Below are positions 8,491 to 15,595 of a DNA stretch of 64,000 bases, one piece after another. Origin of the DNA: Mycolicibacterium setense. GTDB lineage: Bacteria > Actinomycetota > Actinomycetes > Mycobacteriales > Mycobacteriaceae. The notes below the pieces were generated by a model. It did no database searches and was not told the origin of the DNA. It saw only the letters and a program-made list of their open reading frames with translations. The DNA lies in assembly GCF_000805385.1 (NCBI RefSeq), contig NZ_JTJW01000010.1, positions 682,001-746,000 on the forward strand, given 5' to 3'. The position numbers and the translations under genes were made by a program. How positions within the stretch are numbered: position 1 is the first letter of the stretch; each line of letters begins with the position of its first letter.

Positions 8491-9824
8491 CCCGATCCAA
8501 GAAGGCTGCGAAAAAGTTGGCACCCCCGCCCGTGATCGACCCGTATCTGCCACGCAACGGCAATTTCGGGTACCGGGTCTCGCGCTACGAACTCGACCTC
8601 GAGTACAAGGTGGCCATCAACCGACTTGCCGGGACAGCGACCATCACCGCGGTCACCCTGGCCGCGCTGCGCAGCTTCACCCTCGACCTGTCCGACGCCC
8701 TTGCGGTGTCGCGCGTTTCGGTGAACGGACGGCGGCCGGCCCAGTACCGATGTTCGAGCGGGAAGCTGTCGATCACCCTGTCCTCGGCGTTGCCGTCCGG
8801 GGCGGCGATGACCGTCGTCGTCCGCTACAACGGAACCCCGCGCCCCATCGAATCCTATTGGGGCGACGTCGGTTTCGAGGAACTCTCGAACGGCGCTCTG
8901 GTCGCCGGCCAGCCCAACGGCGCGGCCTCGTGGTTCCCGTGCGACGACCATCCCAGCTCGAAGGCCAGCTACCGGATCCAGATCAGCACCGACAGTCCCT
9001 ACTATGCCCTGGCCAACGGTGAACTGATTTCCCGCAAGGCGCGCGCCGGGCACACCGTGTGGACCTACGAGCAGGCCGAACCGACGTCGAGCTACCTGAT
9101 CACCCTGCAGATCGGCCAGTACGAGCGCCAGCGACTGACAAAGGCGCCGGTACCGATGCACGCCGTCCTGCCCGCCCGGTTGCGCCGCGAGTTCGACCAC
9201 GACTTCGAGCACCAACAGCAGATGATGAAGTTGTTCATCAAGCTGTTCGGCCCGTATCCGTTGGCCAGCGGCTACACCGTGGTGGTCACCGACGACGATC
9301 TCGAGATTCCGCTGGAAGCCCAGGGCATCTCGATCTTCGGGGCCAACCACTGCGACGGACACCGCGGTGCCGAACGCCTCATCGCCCACGAGCTGGCCCA
9401 CCAGTGGTTCGGCAACTCGGTGACGGCGCGGCGCTGGCGCGACATCTGGCTGCACGAAGGATTCGCCTGCTACGCGGAGTGGCTGTGGTCCGAGCACAGC
9501 GGCGGGCACAGCGCAGCGGAGTGGGCCCGGCATTATTACGACCGCTTGCGGGACAAGCCCCAGGACCTCCTGTTGTCCGACCCCGGCCCCGAGGACATGT
9601 TCGACGACCGCGTCTACAAGCGCGGCGCACTGACCCTCCATGCGCTGCGCACTCTGATCGGTGACCGCAACTTCTTTGCGCTGCTGCGGGATTGGACGGC
9701 ACGGTACCGGCACAGCACAGCGTTCACCGACGATTTCACCGGGCTGGCCGCCGGCTACACCGACGAGCCACTGCAACCCCTGTGGCAGGCCTGGCTCTAT
9801 TCGAAAGAGCTGCCGGACCTGTGA
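8487..9824 (+). CDS. M1-family zinc metallopeptidase (aminopeptidase)
   Basis: A 445-residue protein with the zinc site HELAHQWFG (His301, Glu302, His305) and the third ligand Glu324 in WLHEGFACYAEW, the HEXXH-18-E spacing of the gluzincin M1 family. The N-terminal beta-sandwich typical of M1 enzymes is present (about 20-220). The usual GAMEN exopeptidase motif is not clear; the corresponding stretch reads LEAQGISIFGANH, so substrate preference may differ from aminopeptidase N. There is no signal peptide. The shortness compared with PepN (about 860 residues) suits the compact bacterial M1 subgroup lacking the C-terminal helical domain. Its GTG start overlaps the NRPS stop (GTGA), implying co-translation with the NRPS-like enzyme and perhaps trimming of its product; that link is inference. 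Confidence 0.92.
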   Translation: MTRSKKAAKKLAPPPVIDPYLPRNGNFGYRVSRYELDLEYKVAINRLAGTATITAVTLAALRSFTLDLSDALAVSRVSVNGRRPAQYRCSSGKLSITLSSALPSGAAMTVVVRYNGTPRPIESYWGDVGFEELSNGALVAGQPNGAASWFPCDDHPSSKASYRIQISTDSPYYALANGELISRKARAGHTVWTYEQAEPTSSYLITLQIGQYERQRLTKAPVPMHAVLPARLRREFDHDFEHQQQMMKLFIKLFGPYPLASGYTVVVTDDDLEIPLEAQGISIFGANHCDGHRGAERLIAHELAHQWFGNSVTARRWRDIWLHEGFACYAEWLWSEHSGGHSAAEWARHYYDRLRDKPQDLLLSDPGPEDMFDDRVYKRGALTLHALRTLIGDRNFFALLRDWTARYRHSTAFTDDFTGLAAGYTDEPLQPLWQAWLYSKELPDL

Positions 9825-11104
9825 CCGACGGCGGCGGCGCCCCCGGGTTCGATGCTCTTCGCGCAAGCGGCTCATCGGCCACAGGCCCCATCACGCGCAG
9901 CAGTGTCGCCCGCGTCGGCCTGGCCACGGCGATCAGCGCACTGTGCGGATATGCCGTGTTGTACCTGGCCGCGCGCGACCTGGAGCCCGCCGGCTTCTCG
10001 GTGTTCAGCGTGTTCTGGGGTGCGTTCGGTTTGGTGACGGGGGCCGCCAACGGTCTGCTGCAGGAGGCCACCCGTGAGGTGCGCTCGTCTCAACGCCTTG
10101 ATCTCAGCGGCCGGCCCACCACCCACCCGATGCGGATCGCGGCCCTGGTCGGCATCGTCGCGGCCGTGCTGATCGCGGCCAGTTCACCGCTGTGGAGCAC
10201 GCACGTCTTCGCCGAGTCCCGGGCGCTGAGCGTGGTGCTGCTCAGCGTCGGGCTGGCCGGATTCTGCCTGCACGCCACCTTGCTCGGCATGCTCGCCGGG
10301 GTGAACCGCTGGACGGAGTACGGGGCCCTCATGGTCACCGACGCCGGGATCCGGGTGGCGGTGGCGGCAGCGACGTTCGCGCTCGGCTGGGGGTTGGCCG
10401 GATTCCTGTGGGCCACCGTGGCCGGAGCCGTCGCGTGGCTGATCATGCTGATCGCCGCACCCGCGGCGCGGATGGCCGCCGGCCTGCTCACCGCGGGCAG
10501 CCCCGTGACGTTCCTGCGCGGGGCCGCGCACTCGATCGCCGCGGCCGGCGCCAGCGCGATCCTGGTGATGGGATTCCCCGTGCTACTCAAGGCCACGTCG
10601 GGTGATCTGGGCGCGGCCGGCGGTGTGGTGATCCTGGCCGTCACGCTGACCCGCGCCCCGCTGCTGGTTCCGCTCACCGCGATGCAGGGCAATCTGATCG
10701 CCCACTTCGTCGACCAACGCGACAAACGGCTACGCGCACTGCTGGCCCCGGCCGCCGCGGTGGCCGGTCTGGGGGCAGTGGGTGTGGCCGCGGCCGGACT
10801 GCTCGGCCCCTGGCTGCTGCGGGTCGGGTTCGGTGACGAGTACCGAGCAGGGGGTCCACTGCTGGCCTGGCTGACGGCGGGCGCCGTCGCCATCGCGATG
10901 CTCACCCTGACGGGAGCCGCCACCGTCGCCGCCGCGCTGCACCGGGCCTACGCGCTGGGCTGGATCATGGCCACGGTCGCGGCGGTGGCGCTGCTGTTGC
11001 TGCCGCTGGGATTGGAGGCCCGCACCATCGTCGCGCTGCTGTGCGGACCGCTGGTGGGCATCGCGGTTCACCTCGGCGCGCTGGCGCGTGCGACCCTTGA
11101 GTGA
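9821..11104 (+). CDS. Polytopic membrane protein, flippase (MOP/Wzx)-like, Rv3630 homologue
   Basis: A 427-residue protein with roughly 12 hydrophobic segments spread over its length and short charged loops, resembling O-antigen or lipid-linked oligosaccharide flippases. I chose the GTG at 9821 because it overlaps the stop of the M1 peptidase (GTGA) and begins VTDGGGAPGF ahead of the first membrane segment; the frame is open further upstream but lies inside the peptidase gene. Position before a GT2 glycosyltransferase and a DUF2304 protein matches M. tuberculosis Rv3630-Rv3631-Rv3632. A role in moving a polyprenyl-linked sugar or related lipid across the membrane is inferred from neighbours and topology, not shown by a motif. 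Confidence 0.85.
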   Translation: MTDGGGAPGFDALRASGSSATGPITRSSVARVGLATAISALCGYAVLYLAARDLEPAGFSVFSVFWGAFGLVTGAANGLLQEATREVRSSQRLDLSGRPTTHPMRIAALVGIVAAVLIAASSPLWSTHVFAESRALSVVLLSVGLAGFCLHATLLGMLAGVNRWTEYGALMVTDAGIRVAVAAATFALGWGLAGFLWATVAGAVAWLIMLIAAPAARMAAGLLTAGSPVTFLRGAAHSIAAAGASAILVMGFPVLLKATSGDLGAAGGVVILAVTLTRAPLLVPLTAMQGNLIAHFVDQRDKRLRALLAPAAAVAGLGAVGVAAAGLLGPWLLRVGFGDEYRAGGPLLAWLTAGAVAIAMLTLTGAATVAAALHRAYALGWIMATVAAVALLLLPLGLEARTIVALLCGPLVGIAVHLGALARATLE

Positions 11105-11859
11105 AACGGAGCGGCTCCGGCCGCGACATCAGGCCGGAGTGTAGTTTGGTGCCCATCGACATGCGCTTTCAGGACGTTTGGATCATCATCCCCGCCTTCA
11201 ACGAGGCGAGCATCATCGGCGACGTCATCTCTGACGTGCGCTCGGTTTTTCCTAACGTGGTCTGTGTCGACGACGGCAGCCGCGACGGCACCGCCGAGCT
11301 CGCGTTGCAGGCCGGCGCCTACGTCGTCCCGCATCCGGTGAATCTCGGCCAAGGCGCGGCGATCCAGACCGGCGTCGAATACGCGCGGGCACGTCCCGAC
11401 GCCCGGGTGTTCGCCACCTTCGATGCCGACGGCCAGCATCAGGTCAAGGACGTCATGCGAATGATCGACCGGCTGGACACCGACGGCGCCGATCTCGTGG
11501 TGGGCACGCGATTCGCCAACCCCGATGCGCACGCCGTGACTCACACCCCGCCGCTCAAGCGGATCATCCTGCGCGCCGCGGCATTCCTGAGCCCGCAGAG
11601 CCGCGCACTCGGGCTCACCGATGCGCACAACGGCCTGAGGGTGTTCAACAAAAAGGTGGCCGACGAACTCGACCTCACCATGAACGGTATGAGCCACGCC
11701 GGTGAGTTCATCTCATTGGCGTACGAAAGCCGTTGGCGCGTGGCCGAGGAGCCGGTCGAGATCCTCTACACCGACTACTCGAAGTCGAAGGGGCAGCCGC
11801 TGCTCAACGGCGTCAACATCCTCTTCGACGGGCTCTTACGCAGGAGGCTGTCCCGATGA
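11101..11859 (+). CDS. GT2-family glycosyltransferase (polyprenol-phosphate type), Rv3631 homologue
   Basis: A 252-residue GT-A fold enzyme. Motifs are IIIPAFNEA (28-36), the nucleotide-binding VDDGSRDGT (56-64) and the metal-binding DADGQH (108-113), followed by VGTRF and a GLR(V)FNK segment like dolichyl-phosphate mannosyltransferase relatives. No membrane segments. It probably transfers a sugar from a nucleotide donor to a polyprenyl phosphate that the neighbouring flippase-like protein handles. The GTG start overlaps the previous stop (GTGA). In-frame alternatives exist at 11149 (GTG) and 11161 (ATG), and a TAGTTT box at 11142-11147 suggests an internal promoter for a shorter product, so the true N-terminus is open. 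Confidence 0.9.
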   Translation: MKRSGSGRDIRPECSLVPIDMRFQDVWIIIPAFNEASIIGDVISDVRSVFPNVVCVDDGSRDGTAELALQAGAYVVPHPVNLGQGAAIQTGVEYARARPDARVFATFDADGQHQVKDVMRMIDRLDTDGADLVVGTRFANPDAHAVTHTPPLKRIILRAAAFLSPQSRALGLTDAHNGLRVFNKKVADELDLTMNGMSHAGEFISLAYESRWRVAEEPVEILYTDYSKSKGQPLLNGVNILFDGLLRRRLSR

Positions 11860-12197
11860 ACTGGATTCAGGCACTGCTGATCATCGCAGTGCTGGTGCTG
11901 TTGGCGTATCTGCTCGGGTCACGACGCAGCGCGCGGTCCAAGGCGTGGGTCAAGGTCGGTTTCGTGCTGTTCGTGGCAGCGGGCATCTACGCGATCCTGC
12001 GTCCCGACGACACCACCGTGGTGGCCAATTGGCTTGGGGTGGACCGCGGTACGGACCTGATGGAATACATGCTCATCATCGCGTTCGTATTCGTCACGCT
12101 CTCGACGTACCTGCGCCTCAAGGACATCGAGTTGCGCTACGCCAGGCTGGCCCGGGCAGTGGCATTGCAGAACGTGCGGAGCCCGGAAGACGTCTAG
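11856..12197 (+). CDS. DUF2304 small membrane protein, Rv3632 homologue
   Basis: A 113-residue protein with three hydrophobic segments (about 2-20, 31-47 and 66-86) and a charged C-terminus ending RLARAVALQNVRSPEDV. DUF2304 proteins accompany GT2 glycosyltransferases of the polyprenol-phosphate type and may act as membrane partners. The ATG overlaps the glycosyltransferase stop (ATGA), which fixes the start; the frame is open upstream but only inside the previous gene. Its stop (TAG) shares the palindrome CTAG at 12194-12197 with the stop of the convergent TetR gene, so the two genes end on the same four bases. Confidence 0.85.
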   Translation: MNWIQALLIIAVLVLLAYLLGSRRSARSKAWVKVGFVLFVAAGIYAILRPDDTTVVANWLGVDRGTDLMEYMLIIAFVFVTLSTYLRLKDIELRYARLARAVALQNVRSPEDV

Positions 12198-12775
12198 CGG
12201 CTGAGCAGCGCCGCCAGCGCCGCGATCCGGGCGTCTTCCAACTCTGGCAGCGGCAGTACCCGCCGCACCATGGCGGCGCCGTCGAAGGTGTTGAGCAGGA
12301 TCGCCAGCACCACGGTCAGCGAATCCTCCGGGATCTGTTCGATCCCGGGCGTGCTCTTGGCGGCTTCGTGGATGTTGTCGATGTACTCGACCAGCACCGT
12401 CTGCAGCGGGCCGCGAAGCTTCTCGTCGGTGCGGGCCGCCATCAGCAGCTCGTGCCACACGGTGTTGGTGTCGCTGCCCGCGATGTCCCGCAGGATCGTC
12501 AGCACCGCAGGCAGCGCCGGCTGCTCGGCGGCGATCTCCGCGATGAGCTTGGCGCCCAACTCCAGCTGACGCCGCGCCACTTCCTGTGCGGTGGCCGCCA
12601 TGAAGTCGCTCATGGTCGGGAAGTGCCGGAACAGCGCGCCGTCGGATACGTTGGCGCGCCGGGCGATCACAGCCGCCGACGCCCGCGCGTAGCCGACCTC
12701 GATGATGGTGTCGATGCCCGCGTCGAGCAGCCGTGCGACGGTCTCCTCACGTCGCTGCTGTTGGGTTCTGGCCAT
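12194..12775 (-). CDS. TetR-family transcriptional regulator
   Basis: A 193-residue regulator with an N-terminal helix-turn-helix (ASAAVIARRANVSDGALFRHF) and a helical C-terminal ligand domain. I start it at the ATG giving MARTQQQRR, one base after the amidohydrolase stop; a longer in-frame start upstream would overlap that gene. It is the second gene of a minus-strand operon behind the amidohydrolase. A perfect 12-bp palindrome upstream of that operon (14580-14591) is the likely operator, giving autoregulation. The effector is unknown; it may be a substrate of the amidohydrolase. Confidence 0.88.
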   Translation of the reverse strand: MARTQQQRREETVARLLDAGIDTIIEVGYARASAAVIARRANVSDGALFRHFPTMSDFMAATAQEVARRQLELGAKLIAEIAAEQPALPAVLTILRDIAGSDTNTVWHELLMAARTDEKLRGPLQTVLVEYIDNIHEAAKSTPGIEQIPEDSLTVVLAILLNTFDGAAMVRRVLPLPELEDARIAALAALLSR

Positions 12776-12776
12776 C

Positions 12777-14558
12777 TCAGACCGGAGTGCGGTCCCGGTG
12801 CTCGGCACCGGCCCGCAGGTAGCGGCCCGATTTCACCGACTCGCCATAGCCGTCGCGGAATTCGCCGTCGCGGAACACCACGGCACCGTTGACAGCCGTC
12901 GCCACGACGGCGTCGTCGCTGCGGTTGACCATGCGGCTCAGTCCGCCGTAGAACGCCACCGGCTCCTCGTGATAAGCCTCCACCGAGTCGTTGAGCCCGG
13001 CCGGATCGATCACGACGAAATCGGCCCGGTCGCCTTCACGCAGCGTGCCGGCAGGGACGCCGAACCAGTCGGCCACCTCGGCGGTCAGCCGGTGCACGGC
13101 GTGCTCGGTCGTCATGAACTGCCTGCCCGCCAGCTGCGCGTCGCGCACCCGCTTGAGCAGCTTCACCGGGTAGTTGTAGAACGCCATATTGCGCAGGTGC
13201 GCACCGGCATCCGAGAAACCCATGTGGACCGAGGGTTCCGTGGCCAGCTTGTCCAGATACTTGGGCCGGTCGTTGGCGACGATGGTGGTCCAGCGGACAT
13301 TGCGCTCACCGTTGTCGACCAGGACGTCCAAAAACGCGTCGAGCGGGTGGATGCCACGCTCGTCGGCGATCTGCCCGAAGCTCTTGCCGATCAGGGCCCT
13401 GTCGGGGCATTCGACGATGGTGGCGTCGTGGAAGTCGCGGTGCCACAGGGTGGGTCCGAGCACGCGGCGGTCGAACGACTTGCGGAACCGGCGGCGGTAC
13501 TCGGGATCGGCGAGCAACTTGTTGCGCTCGAACTGATCCTTGAGATGCAGGGCCGCGGTGCCCGCACCGAATTCTTCGAACACCGGCAGATCGATTCCGT
13601 CCGAATACAATTCGAACGGTACCGGCAGATGCTGGAAGCGCACCTTGGCTCCGAGGATGCGGTTGAGCAGCCGGACGCCCGGCCCCAGCACACGCACCGC
13701 ACCGGGCGAGGACTTGGCGTCGGCCGAGACCAGCAGGCTCATCCGGACGTCCCGGCGGCGGCCGAACCAGCCGCTGCTCTCCAGGAAGAAGTTCAGTGCC
13801 TCATGGACTTTCGCCACATTCGGCGCGCTCTGCAGCATCCGTCCGCGCTTGCGCAGCACCTTGATCAGGCGCCGGCGCTCACGCCAGGTCGCGAACGTCG
13901 AGGGCAGTGCGCGTGACCGGAACCGGTCACCGTCGAGCTTGTCGATGGCCGCGTCCATCCCGGACAGGCCGAGCATGCCCGCAGTGAGGGCCTCGTCGAG
14001 GCGGGCCGCCATGGCTTCCAGTTCGGCGTCGGTCGGAGTGACCCCGCGGGTGGTGGCCCGGTCCAGCCCCAGCACCGAGGCGCGCAGATCCGAATGTCCG
14101 AGCAGCGAAGCGATATTCGGGCCGAGGGGCAGCTCGTCGATGGCGTCGATGTACTCCGCCGGGCTCGTCCACTTGCGGTGCTGCTGCAGGGCGCCCAGCA
14201 CGTACTGGCGTGGGACCGCCTCGACGCGGCTGAACAGGTCGGCGGCGTCCTCGGTGTCGGCGTAGACGGTGGACAACGAGCACATGCCCAGCAGCACAGT
14301 GGTCACGCCGTGGCGCACCGACTCGCGCAGGCCCGGATCCAGCAGGACCTCGGCGTCGTAGTGCGTGTGGACGTCGACGAAGCCGGGCAGCACCCACTTT
14401 CCGCCCGCGTTGATGACGTCCGGACAGTCGGTTTCGTCGAGCGGGGTGGCCGAAACCGTGGCCACCACCCCGTCGCGGATCCCCAGCGATCGGACTTGGG
14501 GCGGGGCGCCGGTGCCGTCGAACCACAGGCCGTTGCGGACGATCACGTCGTAGGACAT
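12777..14558 (-). CDS. Amidohydrolase family 3 protein (D-aminoacylase-like)
   Basis: A 593-residue metal-dependent hydrolase. The N-terminal small beta domain (MSYDVIVRNGLWFDGTGAPP) is followed by LPGFVDVHTHYDAE with the metal-ligand pair His64 and His66, and later by a GHSDLR motif, a FSDAGAH motif and the C-terminal GDRADFVVIDP strand that closes the small domain. This layout matches N-acyl-D-amino-acid deacylase relatives. Mycobacteria hold several paralogues annotated only as amidohydrolases, so the substrate cannot be named. It leads a two-gene operon with a TetR regulator whose start lies one base beyond its stop. Confidence 0.88.
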   Translation of the reverse strand: MSYDVIVRNGLWFDGTGAPPQVRSLGIRDGVVATVSATPLDETDCPDVINAGGKWVLPGFVDVHTHYDAEVLLDPGLRESVRHGVTTVLLGMCSLSTVYADTEDAADLFSRVEAVPRQYVLGALQQHRKWTSPAEYIDAIDELPLGPNIASLLGHSDLRASVLGLDRATTRGVTPTDAELEAMAARLDEALTAGMLGLSGMDAAIDKLDGDRFRSRALPSTFATWRERRRLIKVLRKRGRMLQSAPNVAKVHEALNFFLESSGWFGRRRDVRMSLLVSADAKSSPGAVRVLGPGVRLLNRILGAKVRFQHLPVPFELYSDGIDLPVFEEFGAGTAALHLKDQFERNKLLADPEYRRRFRKSFDRRVLGPTLWHRDFHDATIVECPDRALIGKSFGQIADERGIHPLDAFLDVLVDNGERNVRWTTIVANDRPKYLDKLATEPSVHMGFSDAGAHLRNMAFYNYPVKLLKRVRDAQLAGRQFMTTEHAVHRLTAEVADWFGVPAGTLREGDRADFVVIDPAGLNDSVEAYHEEPVAFYGGLSRMVNRSDDAVVATAVNGAVVFRDGEFRDGYGESVKSGRYLRAGAEHRDRTPV

Positions 14559-14579
14559 GGCGCAACGCTAGATGAGAAA

Positions 14580-14591
14580 GTGAGTACTCAC
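14580..14591. promoter_or_regulatory. Palindromic operator GTGAGTACTCAC upstream of the amidohydrolase-tetR operon
   Basis: A perfect 12-bp dyad located 21 bases upstream of the amidohydrolase ATG and 6 bases past the galE1 stop. Its position suits an operator for the TetR protein encoded by the same operon. Half-site GTGAGT. Regulation is inferred. Confidence 0.55.
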
Positions 14592-14597
14592 AATCTT

Positions 14598-15539
14598 TTA
14601 GCGAGAATTACTCCGGAAGTATTCGACCGTCTTGGGAATGCCCGCGGCCAAATCCACCTGCGGTCGCCAGCCCAGCACATCCCGGGCCCGGCTGATGTCC
14701 AGCTGGGAACGACGCAGGTCACCGAGCCGCGGCGGGTGCATCTCCGGTTCGTCTGCGGCCCCGACCGCCAAGGCGATCGCGGTGTGCATTTCGCGGGTTG
14801 AGGTCTCGACCCCGGTACCGACGTTGAACCGCTGGCCACCCCCGGCGGACCCGGAAGCCTTGACGAACGCGTCCACCACGTCGTCGACGTACACATAATC
14901 GCGGGTGTCGCTGCCGTCCCCGAAGATCTTGGTGGGCCGCCCGGCCAGCAACGCCTGGGCGAAGATCGCCACCACTCCGGCCTCACCGTGCGGATCCTGC
15001 CGCGGACCGTAGACATTGGCCGGCGCGATGTGCGAGCAATCCAGGTTGTACAGATTGCGGAACATGTTGAAGTACACCTCGCCGGCCACCTTGCTCGCCG
15101 CATACGGAGAGGCCGGGTTCGTCGGGACGTCCTCACCCGTCGGGTACGACGGCGGGGTCCCGTACACCGAACCACCCGACGAGGTGTGCACCACCTTGCG
15201 CACGCCGGACTGACGGGCCGCCTCGGCCAATCGGACCACGCCCACCACATTCACCGTCGAGTCCAGTTGCGGGTCGTCCACCGACCGCTTCACCGAGATC
15301 TGGGCGGCCAGGTGAAAGATCACCTCAGGCTGGGCATCCTTGAGCAGCCCCAGCAGATCCGCGTCGACGATGTCGGCCTTGACGAACTCGAAGTTGTCAT
15401 TGTTCTCGGCGCTGCTGAGGTTCTCCGCCCGCCCCGAGCTCAGGTCATCGAGCCCGACGACGCTGTGCCCGTCTGCCAGCAGCCGGTCGACCAGCGTCGA
15501 TCCGATGAAACCTGCCGCTCCTGTCACCAGTGTTCGCAC
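14598..15539 (-). CDS. galE1: NAD-dependent epimerase/dehydratase, probable UDP-glucose 4-epimerase
   Basis: A 313-residue extended SDR protein. The Rossmann motif is VTGAAGFIGS at the N-terminus; the active site has SSGG(S) followed by SPYAASKVAGE with the Tyr and Lys of YxxxK. Residues such as NVYGPRQDPHGEAGVV and GDGSDTRDYVYVDDVVDA match my memory of M. tuberculosis GalE1 (Rv3634c) closely. It interconverts UDP-glucose and UDP-galactose, feeding arabinogalactan synthesis. I use the GTG giving VRTLVTGAAGF, which places the Rossmann strand at the very N-terminus as in GalE1; a longer frame (to 15593) adds an unlikely basic extension. It is divergent from the membrane protein at 15596 with a short shared promoter region. 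Confidence 0.9.
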   Translation of the reverse strand: MRTLVTGAAGFIGSTLVDRLLADGHSVVGLDDLSSGRAENLSSAENNDNFEFVKADIVDADLLGLLKDAQPEVIFHLAAQISVKRSVDDPQLDSTVNVVGVVRLAEAARQSGVRKVVHTSSGGSVYGTPPSYPTGEDVPTNPASPYAASKVAGEVYFNMFRNLYNLDCSHIAPANVYGPRQDPHGEAGVVAIFAQALLAGRPTKIFGDGSDTRDYVYVDDVVDAFVKASGSAGGGQRFNVGTGVETSTREMHTAIALAVGAADEPEMHPPRLGDLRRSQLDISRARDVLGWRPQVDLAAGIPKTVEYFRSNSR

Positions 15540-15595
15540 CGGCTCACCATACCGACGGCAGGCCCGGCCCCGCTGTATCCGTACAGTCGGCAAGA

